DNA from: Uranotaenia lowii
Taxonomy: Eukaryota > Arthropoda > Insecta > Diptera > Culicidae
Assembly (NCBI RefSeq): GCF_029784155.1
Contig: NC_073693.1
Location: 185,959,802-186,023,801, forward strand
Direction: 5' to 3'
DNA length: 64,000 nucleotides
Below are positions 24,811 to 37,311 of this stretch, piece after piece (positions within the stretch are counted from its first letter, which is position 1; each line of letters opens with the position of its first letter). The position numbers and the translations under genes are program-made. The notes beneath the pieces are model-generated. The model ran no database searches. It was given only the letters and a program-made list of their open reading frames with translations, and was not told the origin of the DNA.

Positions 24811-27356
24811 CCGTAATCCAGGGTAATATTGATCACTTTTTTGAATATTTTTAGATTATTTTTTCTGTTAAGGGGAATGTAGCAAGGCCGTGCGAACAGG
24901 GGGTGTTTTAGGGGTTTCACCCCCCCCCCCCCCCCCTCCATGGCGATTTATCCAAACCATTTTTTTTAGTTCATGTAATAAAACTATCACTGTAGTGGGA
25001 AATTACAGGGTACAGAAAGGTGTTTTAAAATATGTGTTACCAAATTTATCGAAAAAAATCTAGCCTCTGGCGGAGTCATATCACTCTGAGACCTATAGTC
25101 TGGACTCAGGGATTTTTATTTAACGATAAAATAAGATATTGACAAGTCGTGCCCAAGTTTTAACAGTAAATTTTGAATTGCAATTCCATTATATGCATAG
25201 TTCCGGGTAACGATATGCTTGTTTTTGAAATAAAATGCAATAAAACTTGTCTTTCTAAATCCCTACCTTGCCCTTAAAAGGAGCTTTTCTTAAGAAGTGT
25301 ATACAAGATCAGAATCACAAACCAACCGTTTTAACTTTATTCAATCTTAATTTAACGTATCGAGAACGTTGAATCCATCATTTGATTTTCGAAACAGTCA
25401 ACAGAATGAGCAAAAAAAATAGAAATCTCAACATTCACTTTAATTAATTGAAGAAATGCCGTGATACATATCCTGCAGGTACAAAAAATCTTCAATACAC
25501 TTATTTTAATCTCAAATTTTTCATTTATGTTAATTGTTGTTCTAAATGCTCATTTCCACGCTTTAAAGGGTTTTTATAAAATATCAACTTAGTTTTAAAA
25601 ATAGGTTTTTTAAACTGCTGATCATTAGTAATCAGAACAATTCGTTCTAAACTGGAAAAACACTAATCTTTTTTATTCATATTCAACATGGAGTTCCAAA
25701 TTAATTTGGCAAATTAAAAAATCTACCCTGCATCTCCAAATTTTTGAGTTTTTAGGACAAAATGACATTTTTATTTTTAAATATTCAGACTTAGTCCTAA
25801 AAGCAAAAATCGAATTGTTTTGTGTCTTCAACAAAGTTGTTTGATTAGTTATCAAATACTCAAAAACACTTTCTTGAATGATGTCAGAAATAATTGTTTT
25901 CTTATCTATAAAAATTTCAAAAAATTCTAGAATTTTACTTTTTCAAGGCGAAAATTCAAATATCTAGAAAAAATATGAATTCTTGATTTGAGAACAAAAT
26001 CAAATAGATGCAAAATCTGCATTTATTTTTCATACAGGTTGTTCAGTTGATCGTTATGAAAGATGAATTTTATAAAATAAATGATCAAAATCATCAAATA
26101 TTTGAACCAACTTAGGGTAATTTTTTTGAGTTAAAAAATTTTGATTCAAATTCTTTTTACTTCTGATGAAACTTGTATAATATATTTAAATTTTTTGTTC
26201 TGCATTTAGTTTTAATTCTGGTTTGTTTGAAATTTCAATTTTGATTATAATTTCGTATTCATTAGATGGTGTTCCTGAAATATTGAAAAGCCTTAAATGA
26301 ATTTTTAAGCACTTTTGTATCTAGCAATAAAGAATATTATTTTGATTTTTTTGAATAAATAGCAAAAAATAAATATGGATTTGAAACTTCTACTTTGCTT
26401 TTTTTTTTGTTCTGATTCATTTATCAGATATCATTTTTTTAAATTATTTTCCTCGTTTTTATTTTTTATACATTTTTTCAAATCTATATGATGGTTTTAA
26501 GTTGCAAGATATTTTTCCTTTTTAATTGAGCGTTCATTATTATTGCTCAATGAATTTGAAATTCGAAACCCGCCCAAACCCCCTCCCCCCACCCATGGAC
26601 GAGTCCTTCGCACGGGCCTGGAATGTAGTATGTTTCATATTTTTTAAATCAGTACTGGACTTCAATGAACGTAAAACATGGTTGCAGAAATTTATTGGAC
26701 AAGTTTACTTGATCATAAAGGATACAAAACACCTTCATAATATTGACAAATGCTAGTTTATCAGTTTTATCTTGCTTTTTATAGTTTTCTTTTAAAAACA
26801 TTCATAATTGAAAAAAGTATTATTATGTTGCATACATTTAGGGTCAAAAATTAAAACAATTGCTAAATAGTTTGAGCTGAAAAACACAAATGAAATTTTA
26901 CCTTAACACATTCCTCTAGGCCCTCCCACTATTTTCATTTTCATTTTTTCTTCAAAGTTAACCATTTGATAGGGTTTCTATCAAATGCCCTTATTTTTTA
27001 AATATCACAAATTTATCACTAATAGACTACAAAAATAGTACTCTAGCTATACATATAAAAAGAAAAAAAGTAGTTCTTTCACATGGAACAACCCGTTTGC
27101 TTCTAAATGCTTTTTGGTTTCATCAGGAGAGCTGTTTGTTTGCAAGCCTTGAAAAAAGTAGATATTTTAAGATTTTGACATTACATTTTTACTAACAGAA
27201 AAAAAATTCAAATACATACAAAATTTTGACTATTTGATACTCAATTTATAGGCTTTCAAACGTAGAAAACAGTTTTCAAAAATTCAATCTATAGACTGAG
27301 TTATTGATGATAATGTGCAAAAATTTATTATTGGTGAAAGATACCCCGTTTTACGG
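24811..27356. mobile_element. TA-flanked MITE (CCGTAAAACGGGGTA-type ends) split by a hAT insertion
   Basis: The left end CCGTAATCCAGGGTAA (24811) pairs with the complement of the right end ACCCCGTTTTACGG (to 27356). TA lies outside both. Removing the inner hAT element and one copy of its 8-bp duplication leaves about 0.8 kb, the usual size of the other TA elements here. A lone similar end lies at 21570. Confidence 0.65.
24883..26620. mobile_element. Non-autonomous hAT element (1738 bp) with 8-bp target duplication
   Basis: Terminal repeats CAAGGCCGTGCGAA and CAGGCCCGTGCGAA (inverted at the right end) are flanked by a perfect 8-bp duplication GAATGTAG (24875-24882 and 26621-26628), the hAT hallmark. 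G/C-rich subterminal blocks follow each end, including a 17-C run at 24920-24936. The interior is A+T-rich with no transposase. A related solo end lies at 9336. Confidence 0.88.
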
Positions 27357-27569
27357 TAATCAAAACGAGTTAAAGCAAGTCAAATAATATAGTTGATATT
27401 TGAACATAAAAAACATCATCATATTGTTTTGTTTGGGATTTCTTTATTTCGTCTTTACTTGCTCTGGGAAAGAAAAAAAATAACAGAAAAAAGTTCTTTT
27501 GCTAACTCAAACGGTTTTTTTAAACAACTTTGACCTAGATGCAAAAACAGTTGACTTAATACATTCCCT

Positions 27570-29632
27570 CATATGTATATTGAACATTGTAGCTTAGCTT
27601 GTTTGACTACTCATATCCACCTTAAATCGTCAAAACCGAAATGCTTCAGTAATTTCAATTATCCAATTACAAAATAATGTATGATTTTTTTTCATTTATT
27701 ACTCAACTTAGTTGTTTGTTATCAATCAATAGTGCATTTCGAATCTCACGATCGCTGGCGTGGCTAAGTGGAACAAGTTCCACATTGCCAATGGTTGCTA
27801 CTCCGTGATTGATCGAGGCCATCAATTTTAGTCAACGTCCAATAGAATGGTGCTTGGGACTAACAGAACATTCTCAATGCACAAAACTCATGCTCTCTTC
27901 CTTTCCAATAATGACCAATAACAGCTCCGGCCACGTCCTTGTAGTCAATGGGGATAAAAGGAAGGAATATTAGTAAAATACTTTTTAGGTTCAAACAGCA
28001 ATCCCTCGGCTCCCCATGTTTCAAAAGATTATTTTGAAAAATTGAGAAACAAGAATAAACCGGTATCACCAACTTTAGAAACCGTCTATACGTCTGCGAA
28101 TCTATATTTATGTATTCAAGGAAGGGTGTTTTGTTAGTAAGGGAAAGGTATAGATCAGGATCCATTCTGGAAAATGGGGCGATCTTGTTTTCCTAAACCT
28201 CTTACGCTTCTATATATTTCTTAAGGAAATTCATAGTCTATTTATCGAGGCACTTCATTGTGGCAGTATCAATTTAAATGAAACATGAGAATTCCAATTT
28301 AACTAGTTGATTTCCCAATTGATTTCCCAATCGCCTTCATGAATTTAAAATCAAATTTAAAGATGTCCAGAAAAATTATGAACTTTTTGTGAAACTTCAT
28401 TACAAAAAATAACCTTATGTGTTAACATAATCAGACTTTTTTTAAAGTTGTATAAAATGCTCTAGTCAATTATGTTTATGAAAATAGTTCGATAGTTTCA
28501 ATTGATTGATTGCATATTGATTTGAAAATTATCATTTTTATTATCCAAATTAAAAACATATAAAATCAAACTTGATAACGATATCATAAGTAAAATCAAA
28601 AGATTTAAAAAAAAAACAATTTTAAATTTGTCAACATTAAATTATTTTTGTAAAACACTATCAAAACTTGAGACTTCTAAACGTATGGAAATAATAATCA
28701 AACGTTGCATACCTGCAAGCTTACTTACTCACTTTATTATTAATTTTTGCAATCGCGTTTTCTTGAAGATTAAGTTCTAGTTTTTTTTTTCTTGTGCAAT
28801 CTTTTGTCGTTGAGTCGTTTCAGGTTACCTTTGAAAATGGTAACATTGCGAAGGATTTTACGTTCACATTTCGTTATTTTTTAAATTAAAATAACATAAC
28901 AAATCAATTATGTTTTAAAACATAATTTGTTCAACTTCATCTACTTTGTTATTGTGTAATTTGCTAGCGTATTCGTTTATGCTCAGTTTTGCACCAGGTC
29001 CCTCCCTATACGTGTTGCTTTTCTTTTTGCTGTAATTTTGATTTATGCGCTCAGATTTGAACCTGTAGTATCATAGATTTCAACTGAAAGTGGACAATGG
29101 AACACTGAAGAATTTGTAAGTGTTGCAGATGCGCGTATGACTGAGTTAACAATTTGTGTTAGTTGTTGTCGAAATTAGTGCAAAACTGAGCGAGTGGACC
29201 AAACAAATACGGTAAAAGTGAAAATCAAAATTTCAAAACTCGATTATTGAAATCAAACTTTAACCTACTATATTTTTCACAGAATTTCTTATTTTAGTGG
29301 TTTTATTTTAAAATTCAGAACCATTTTAGCAATAGCTCCACTTTTCAGGTAAAGAATATGGTACTTATCTGTTATTCCAGTTAGGATTTCAGAACGTAAG
29401 TTTTTCCTGAATTCGGATTTCGCGATTTCCATCCCGGTCCTGGTCTTGTCTGGCTGAAGTCGTAGCCGCATAGAATGGTCTCGCCGTGTCCAGTTTGTTT
29501 ATAGTGCTCCACTGATTCAAAATTCTTGCTTGGATGAATTTCTCCTCGAAAAATTTCGCTGTCAAAAAAACTACGACCACTTTCTACGAGTACCGCCTAC
29601 TCTTCTCTTCCATATGTATATTGAACATTGTA
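27570..29632. repeat. 22-bp direct repeat flanking 2 kb
   Basis: CATATGTATATTGAACATTG followed by TA occurs at 27570-27591 and again at 29611-29632, same orientation. The interval holds the SINE at about 27750 and unassigned A+T-rich DNA. It may be a long target duplication or two fragments of one family. Confidence 0.5.
27750..27965 (+). mobile_element. tRNA-derived SINE, copy 1
   Basis: An A-box-like TGGCTAAGTGG at 27761 is followed by a decayed B box and a body with GGTGCTTGGGACTAACAG, then CCAATAATGACCAATAACAG and CTCCGGCCACGTCC. The same layout recurs at 55695-55925, where the B box is intact. The tail is not clear. Confidence 0.6.
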
Positions 29633-30762
29633 ATAGCAAAAGTCAACGTGTAAACAATTTTATGTAAAATAAACAAATAGCTAGTTGTTGGTATTATACT
29701 CAGTTTCATTACTCCTGCTCATGATGTTCATCTGCTGATAATGATAAACTTCATAGATTTTACTTTTATTAAGGAAGATTCATCAACACAGTTGGTCACG
29801 CTTTTCTCTGAAAAAAATTGAAAGATTAAAAATTGTGCCTTTTTACAGTCGCCCAAAACAAGAAAAAAATAATTTGGTCGCAAAGATTCTTGAATAAGGT
29901 GCACATTCGGAAGCCATTGATAATATCAGATTCTTTCTGGAACATATTTTAGCCCACATGCATTCACAAATTTCTTCCGAATCCTTCATCAATTCAACAT
30001 TGCTACCATTCCACCCACATAAAGAACACTTTTTTCACTTCAATCGATTGCTCATAAAGAAATCAGTGGTCAAAGTAGTTCGAATTTTTCATGTTTTACC
30101 TCTAAAACTATTACACTATTTATTCTTCACATTACTTCGCATTCTATTCTAACCACATTGATCTTTCTGTACTGATTACCACAAATGGAAATGGAGCCAA
30201 TAAACAACCATTTCCTATGGCACCCACACTTCTGTACATGGTTTTTCATGCGAAACTTACTCAAAAATACTTTATTTGCACATTTCGTACATTCTGTAAC
30301 TGTATTGGTTTCAAAATCCTCAAATTTATTAAATTTTCCTTTAAATCTCAATATGACTTTTACAGCACGTAAAAAACACGTGTTGACGGTCCAGCACATG
30401 CCTATTCTTCTTCCATTCATATCCTTAATTCAATATAATTTTTAAGTGTTATATGTGATGTGAGCCTGCTTGGTTGAATAATTCTACTGAATCAAATAAA
30501 CCGAAGATCCCCTTCATTTCAACCGCGGTAACTACACGCTAACTTTTGGCTACCCCTTAAAGGCGTAAATAATTTAATTAGGTAATTTTGGAAAAAAAAT
30601 TGCATTGCAAATTTCAACAAATTTTTCTTACAGTAATGCAATATTCTTTTTCTACGATAATTATAAATAAATGGCTTAAAGATAAAGAATTGATTAATAT
30701 GGGTTTAAAACTGATTAATCATTTCAACGTGAAGAATTTGATAAGATTCTTGATAAATTATA
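27966..30762. other. A+T-rich intergenic DNA with a weak zinc-finger-like frame
   Basis: Mostly unassigned. On the minus strand, 30420-30127 is open and contains ECTKCANKVF and, 13 residues after the second Cys, HVQKC. This C2HC spacing is close to a zinc finger or BED-like finger. No exon boundaries, repeats of the finger or neighbours support it. Confidence 0.25.
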
Positions 30763-31689
30763 GGGGAGAATGAGGATACTTGATCCCTGGGGATACTTGA
30801 TTCCTTAGCTATATCTCCAAACTGGAATGTCGGATAAAGATCAAATGTTCTAGAAAAATGTGCCAAATAGAACAAAACAGCAATGGTTTAAGCTCAAAAA
30901 AATTTAACAAAATTAGTTTTTGGGCTATTGAACTTTGTTTGAAAAATTTCACAAAAAATTTTTTCATCATTTTAAAATGTTCCTAACATGGAAATATTAT
31001 ATCAAAAATATTTATTCCAATACATCAATCTTTCGAGTGTAAAATGAACTTCAAAATACAATATTTTCAAAGCGATGGAAAACTCCCCACTTTTTTCGAA
31101 AATGTTTTCTAAAATGTTGATTTTGGGTACAATGGATCCCTCATACATGGGTACAAATGATCCCGGAATATTCTTCTTCTCAATGGATCGTGGTCATTGC
31201 TGATTACGAGATTACTGATATTTATCCAATAGCTAATATTCATCCATCAATTATCTGAAGAAAAGGGCTAAAATAATTGATTTTCTCTTGTTTATAAAAA
31301 ATTGCGCCCGTAAGTATGCAATGTCATAAGGGTTGAGAATAAGCTATAGATTTTTTTTTACTGACAATTATAGATTGTGAAATGAGAACAAACATTACCA
31401 AAATAGTCAATTAACATTCTATCTTGGGGTTTTGTTTGATTTTTCCATGGATTAGGGCTTCCTGAATAAAGGATCAAGTCTCCCCTAACTTCAAAAATAT
31501 CGCAACTTTTTTTATTCTCACGAAAATGCTTCTAGTTCATCTACGGGTTCAAGTATCGTTCTAATTTTAGGAGCATAGAAATTTGAAGTTACACGCTGTC
31601 AGAAAATGTAAAAGAGTACGAGTTGCTAAATTTTTCGAAAAAGATATGGTGAAAATAAGAAAAGGGGATCAAGTATCCCCACTCTCCCC
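30763..31689. mobile_element. TA-flanked MITE with GGGGATACTTGATCC phrase (927 bp)
   Basis: Left end GGGGAGAATGAGGATACTTG and right end (complement) GGGGAGAGTGGGGATACTTG are flanked by TA (30761-30762 and 31690-31691). The phrase is repeated directly at about 30796 and in decayed copies at about 31130-31170 and 31470. There is no transposase. It is the third member of the four-element set sharing GGGGAGA ends. Confidence 0.85.
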
Positions 31690-34600
31690 TAAAGAAATTA
31701 CATCAACAAAGTTCCAAAATTAACTAAAGCAGCTTCTGTTGTGAGGTCATAGTTTTTCCAGCCTAATTTTTAGTAGGTATATTTTAATATTCAATAAAAC
31801 TTGTTCGCGCAACTGGTATGGAATTCAGATCCATTCTGATGAAACCGTTAAAAATATGTTACTGGTATAGACCGACCACATACGACGTTTGATGCAATAA
31901 ATGTTTTTTTTTCACATCCAATCAGGATTCGATCTATGCACCAAGCTGAGCAATAAAGTTTCGCCACCCAAAGGCTGGGACCTATTCAGAAAACGCCTCG
32001 GCTCGGCTTGGAGAATTGCTGTGTTTTACAGAAACAAGAAGTCGCTTCTGCATTCGGTAGCCTAGTGGAGGATTTCAACAAAACAGCCGCCATCCATAGA
32101 CAAATATTTGTGTCACTCAGCACAAACGGTCAATTCCAATCAAGGGAAAATGTCCTCCAGCCTGTGTCTAGGGTAACTGGCCGATCGCTGACCAATCAAT
32201 GGGCCGTCATCACGCGCTGCGCGGTGCAAATGTCCGATTGACAGCCGTTCAATCGGAGCTGAGCTGAGCTGATTGCTCGACGTCATCGCACAAGTTGGGC
32301 CATTTCGATCACTTCTGAATGGGGCTCGGCTGAGAAACTGGTCACATCGGAATTATGAAATCGGCTCTAGAAGCCATTCGATTTCATCTGAACCTACCTA
32401 TGGCCGTCGTCGAGGGTAGACTTGCAACAAGTGAAAACTAGTCACGGATAGGGTTGCCACACCATTAAACAGCTTTCACTGCCTGCACAGATGATGCGAT
32501 GATGTACGTACTTTGTAGATAATGAAGAAGATTTTGTGCTGTGCTGTAGGTGCAACGCATCTTTCCCATATCAGCTGCAACGACTGAGCCAGTTTTTAAG
32601 GTCGTTCGTTACTGAATTAGCGATTCACTTTCAACTGAGTGTGAACTTGAATCCAGCGTCTTGGCTTGACAATTCAAAAAGAGGCATAATTTGTGGGTGC
32701 GTTGACTATACTTAAAGCTGAAGTTTTTTTTTCATTCATTGAGTAAAGTGTTTAAAGTCATTTTTTTCGGATGCAGCATTCACGTTTTCCGAGAGTTTCC
32801 AGGCTCCCCATATAAATGTTTTAAGCACGAGGTACACTTTACCTACCTATAGAGGTACAAACATTATTGTCTTGTCGTGATCTTGCAGCTCTGGTTTGTT
32901 GGTGGCCTCGATTTGTCAAAAGATTGGACTACAATACTTGAGTGAGTTGAAACTCGAGCTGTGAACGAAATCATTCAAAATGCTCATTCACCGAGAGCAC
33001 ACGCAGAACTCTTGAGCGACAAGCCCCTTCTTTGTAGGAGCACATGGGCGGAGGTAGGGTGAACTATTTAGTGCTTACAGTCATTTTCAGCCTTTTTCAA
33101 ACTAAATAAAATATTTCTTATTTTCGGAAACTGCCAATTTTCATCCCATTTCACAGCACAAAATGTTTTCAAAATTGATGTTTCGCTTATCTTATTTCGA
33201 TTAACGTTTTCCGATAGTTACCTAATTCTCCAATGAGTAAATGTTGTCTTTTTTTGGAACAGTATTTACCCACTAAAACCCAATTTATATTCACTGAAAG
33301 TATCACAGAAGCTTAGTTTCATAGTTACAAACAACTTTCGTTCAACGAAAAACTTTATAAATAAGAAAATTTTTCGACAGTTTATTAAAAAATTGCATAA
33401 CTATAGGGGCTATAGGAAGCTTACATTTGATGAGTAGGTAGTAGGTAGTAGGTAGTAGGAAGCTTACATTTGATGAGATGTTCAGCGCTCAGTTGATGAG
33501 AAGAGCTTCAATTGACCAATTTCGTCTTAATTCAAGAAATATTTTTAAAAAATCCTCGTAAGAAACAAGATTTATTTGAAAATTAATGTTGAATCGTCCA
33601 GAAGAGTCTCAATCAAATTCAATCCAATATCAATTATCAATTCAACAAAATATCGTTTAAAAAAAAAAGAGGGCGGATCCAGGCTGTTTTCGTCAACTAC
33701 ACATTTTGCTGTGTTTTTTGTTCAATAATTAGTTTTTCATGATACATTCTCGAATGTTTAAAGGAATTTTTTAATGCATTTCAAGTATTTAGGGAAAACA
33801 GAGGTAATTGGGTTTGCATTCATAAACAGAAATTCAGTGGTGTTCATGATTCTGTTCAACAGTAAATTTTACACATGTTTAAATGTTTATGTACCTTTTT
33901 TGATGCTTTCTTTTTTACTACGATTTTTTTTGTATGAGTTTATGAATGAGCTTAGGGAAACTTGGGTAAAATGAGACTTTCCTCGTCAACTGAGTGCTGA
34001 GCGGTGTTCTTCATTCGATGCAGCAATGAGTTTTACACCAGATTCAATGTTTTTTGCATCTGCTCAGTTGCCTTTTCGTTTGTTACAATGTTTTTTTTTT
34101 TCGAAAAAAAAAAACATGAAATTAGGAGAAATCGAGGTGATTGAGGTTCTTCTCGTTAACTTAACGCTAAACTTTATATTGGTTTTATCATCCTTTAACA
34201 ACACTGTTGGTGTAAAAGTATTTTTCGGCCAATCCCGAATTTCTTTGAATAAATATTTTTACAATTCAGTTACCAGTCTGGGCAAAAATGCAAATCAAAG
34301 ATTTATCTTTTAAATCTCGTGTCCATATACTGAAATATGATTATTTTTCATCACGCATTGTTAATTTTAAAAATTGTATCTATCTAAACATAACTTTTTA
34401 TGATACCAGCTAGAAGATCTTTTGTAGTATTTTTACCCCTAAATGTATGCAGCACCCTTATGCTTTTTCTTCAAAATCATTTTTGATAAAAAAAAATGTA
34501 AAAATTAAAAAAAACAAAAATTACTGCAATAGGTTCTTTATGCGTCATGACATCGCAAAAACATCAAAACAATAAATTTTCAAACGCTTCTATTGAAGTT

Positions 34601-34902
34601 CTCATTACAGACAAAGTTTTTTGCAACTTACCCCATTTTCGGAGTAGGTTGAAAATCGCTTGGTTTTTGTTAATCAATAAATAACTGGTGAAATCAATAA
34701 TTTATCTGACTACGTCAATTTGATGTCCCATCAATCTTAAAACTTTTGATGTACAAGCTGTACGATTATCTGTGGACATTGAGTTTATAGAAGCCATTGA
34801 AATTATAAATATGTTTCATGATCTAAAGAAAAACTTTCTATACTTTCACAAATTAGGAAGAAGTAAGCTAATTTTTTTTAACCACAAGCATAATGTGAGC
34901 AT
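31690..34902. other. Intergenic DNA, partly higher G+C, no supported gene
   Basis: 31960-32420 and 32440-33060 are richer in G+C and in complexity than their surroundings and could be regulatory or exonic, but no frame or splice pair holds up. At 33424-33475 a TAGTAGG microsatellite separates two copies of GGAAGCTTACATTTGATGAG, a small tandem duplication. Confidence 0.35.
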
Positions 34903-36097
34903 TAGACTATTTCACTTTTCGGCTTTTTTCGCTGATCGCAACGCCACTTACAGGTTTTGATCCTCATTAATTTTCAAGTACTCTGGCCGAATTTGAGCTC
35001 ATTTTAGTTAGTTTCCGGCGTGCGCTAGGAGTTTTATTGAAAAAAGTCCATTTTTCTGGAAAATTTTCGTAGATGTGTTCCTGGCAAGCTGTTGTTAATA
35101 TAATATGATAATTTTATAGTGCTCGGTGATTGATATGACAAGCATTCGTATGGACCTGATTTAGATAATTTACTAAATCAAACCGAAAAAATTTAAAAAT
35201 TCATAAACTACCAACTTTTACAGAAAATTTACTTACAAGTTGAGAGCTTAAAATCAGTAGTAAATAGAAAAAAAATATTTTCGATATAAACTTTTCATAA
35301 AAAGATAGCCTTATTTATAACCTTTAATTTGATGTATAACACTTAATGATGGCAAGAGTGCTAGCAAAGTTATTCAAATATCTATGCAACAAATTTGATT
35401 TGATAAAATATGTTTCATTCAAGTTTGCTCCACACCAACTTGTGCACAAGAAAGGATATTTTATTCAATCAAGTACCCCATGACGGGGCCAGGAGTTAAA
35501 AAAAAGCGCGCGCTTTGATCAAGTTGTAAGCAAGTTCTCTTGATGCCACGTTTTGCAGGTTGCATGATGCTAAAACTTGAATGGAGACAACATTATGATT
35601 CAAAGAATGTGATGTGAATGTTTGAATATCTTTGCTTGTACTGTTGCGATAATTAAGTGTTATACATCAAATTAAAGGTTATAAATAAGGCTATCTTTTT
35701 ATGAAAAGCTTATATCGAAAATATTTTTTTTCTATTTACTACTGATTTTAAGCTCTCAACTTGTAAGTAAATTTTCTGTAAAAGTTGGTAGTTTATGATT
35801 TTTTAAATTTTTTCGGTTTGATTTAGGCAATTATCTAAAACAGTTCCATACGAATGCTTATCATACCAATCACCGATCACTATAAAATTATCATTTTATA
35901 TTAACAACAGCTTGCTAGAACACATCTACGAAAATTTTCCAGAAAAATGGACTTTTTTCAATAAAACTTCTAGCGCACGCTGGAAACTTACTCAAATGAG
36001 CTCAAATTCAGCCAGAGTTCTTGAAAATGAATGAGGATCGAACCCTGTAAGTGGCGTTGTGATCAGCGAAAAAAGCCGAAAAGTGAACTAGTCTAGT
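34903..36097. repeat. 1.2 kb foldback with ~490-bp arms
   Basis: The left arm (34903 to about 35395) is the near-exact inverse of the right arm (about 35610 to 36097). Examples are CTTTTCGGCTTTTTTCGCTG (34916) against its complement near 36063-36082, and AAAGTTGGTAGTTTATGA (35782) against its complement near 35202-35219. The 215-bp loop contains ATTTTATTCAATCAAGTACC and a short GCGCGCGC run. The outer edges carry TAGACTA against TAGTCTA. There is no coding frame. It resembles a foldback element or an inverted duplication, and any transcript would be a long hairpin. Confidence 0.88.
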
Positions 36098-36560
36098 GAG
36101 CATTGATAGCAATTTATAAAATATTTATAAATAAAAGTAAGAGATTTGGTTTGCGGCTCAAATCAGAATTAATTTCTAACCTTGTAAAAATTGAATGAAA
36201 TTAAAAATTTTAGTTTGACACTTTGTTTAAGAAGCATCTACAATATATTCACAACTCCTATCTCTACATCCCCGCGGTGCCGGCTGGGATGCGAGTAACC
36301 TAAGCGGAGATCGGGTACCCAACCCCGGTGGATGCTTTGGTCGCATGCAGACTGAGAAGGTGGCCGCACGCGTCTGTTCCCCAGGTCAGGGGCGGCGTGC
36401 AACAACAACCGAGCGTCTGTTCTCCAGGTCAGGGGCGGCTCAAACAGCGTCTGTCTCGCAGCGAGCGGCTGAATTTATGAAATGTGGCTCCCGCCAGCTA
36501 AGTCCAAGATGACAGCCCCATCGCGGGATAGGGACTTTAGGCTAACAACCTACTTTTAGC

Positions 36561-37311
36561 ATGAAAACACGGACTAGAATTGGAACTTGGAATGTTTTGA
36601 CCCTTGCCCAGCAATGTAAGCTGACTCAACTTGCTAGAGAAGCTAGCCGCCTCAAGCTAGAGATATTGGGACTGAGCGAAGCCCGTTGGCCTAACACTGG
36701 AGAACACAAGACACAGTCTGGGCAAGTACTACTTTACTCTGGCATACGAGGAGAACACGCTACTCGGGAACGCAGGCCCATGCGGCCCTCATAAGATGGG
36801 AACCGATCAACGAAAGAATAATCGTAGCCAGATTCAGAACACGGATTAGAAACCTTACAATGGTCCAGAGTTATGCGCCAACTGACGTTGCCGATTTGCA
36901 GGAGAAAGAGCAGTTTTACAGTCAATTGAACAGCGTGGTTGAGAGAATTCCGAAGGGTGACATTCAAATCCACTTAGGCGACTAGGACAGATGAGCGAAA
37001 ACGGAGAGCTGTTTGTAGAATTTTGTGGCAACAACAACATGGTGATCGGAGGATCGTTCTTCCCCCATCGACCAGCACATAAAGTCACTTGGGTAGCCCG
37101 AGATGCCCGAACAGAAAATCAAATTGACCACATCTGCATCAGCCGAAAATGGAGAAGGAGCCTTCTTGATGTCCGCAACAAACGAAGCGCAGACATTGCA
37201 TCTGACCATCACATGGTCCTTGGTGAAATACGACTGAGAGTTGCACGTGTCCAACGGCGCGAGGAGAAAGTCGGGTGTCGATACGACGTCCGCCGGTTGG
37301 AGAATCCATAG
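36561..37311 (+). pseudogene. RTE-like apurinic endonuclease domain, frameshifted
   Basis: It starts MKTRTRIGTWNVLTLAQQ (the conserved GTWN box). A frame change near 36780 moves to WEPINERIIVARFRTRIRN and SYAPTDVADLQEKEQFYS. After HLGD a stop replaces the expected FN/DFNA catalytic segment and some 20-30 residues are missing. The C-terminal part (NGELFVEFCGNNNMVIGGS, then a SDHH box at 37202-37213) is intact. The enzyme cannot be functional. Confidence 0.85.

Noticed and set aside
24920..24936. Run of 17 C as a possible structural signal
   Set aside because: It lies in the G/C-rich subterminal block of the hAT element and is simplest to explain as slippage there.
31960..32420. G+C-richer block as an exon or promoter
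   Set aside because: No splice pair, start codon context or core promoter motif could be tied to a gene.
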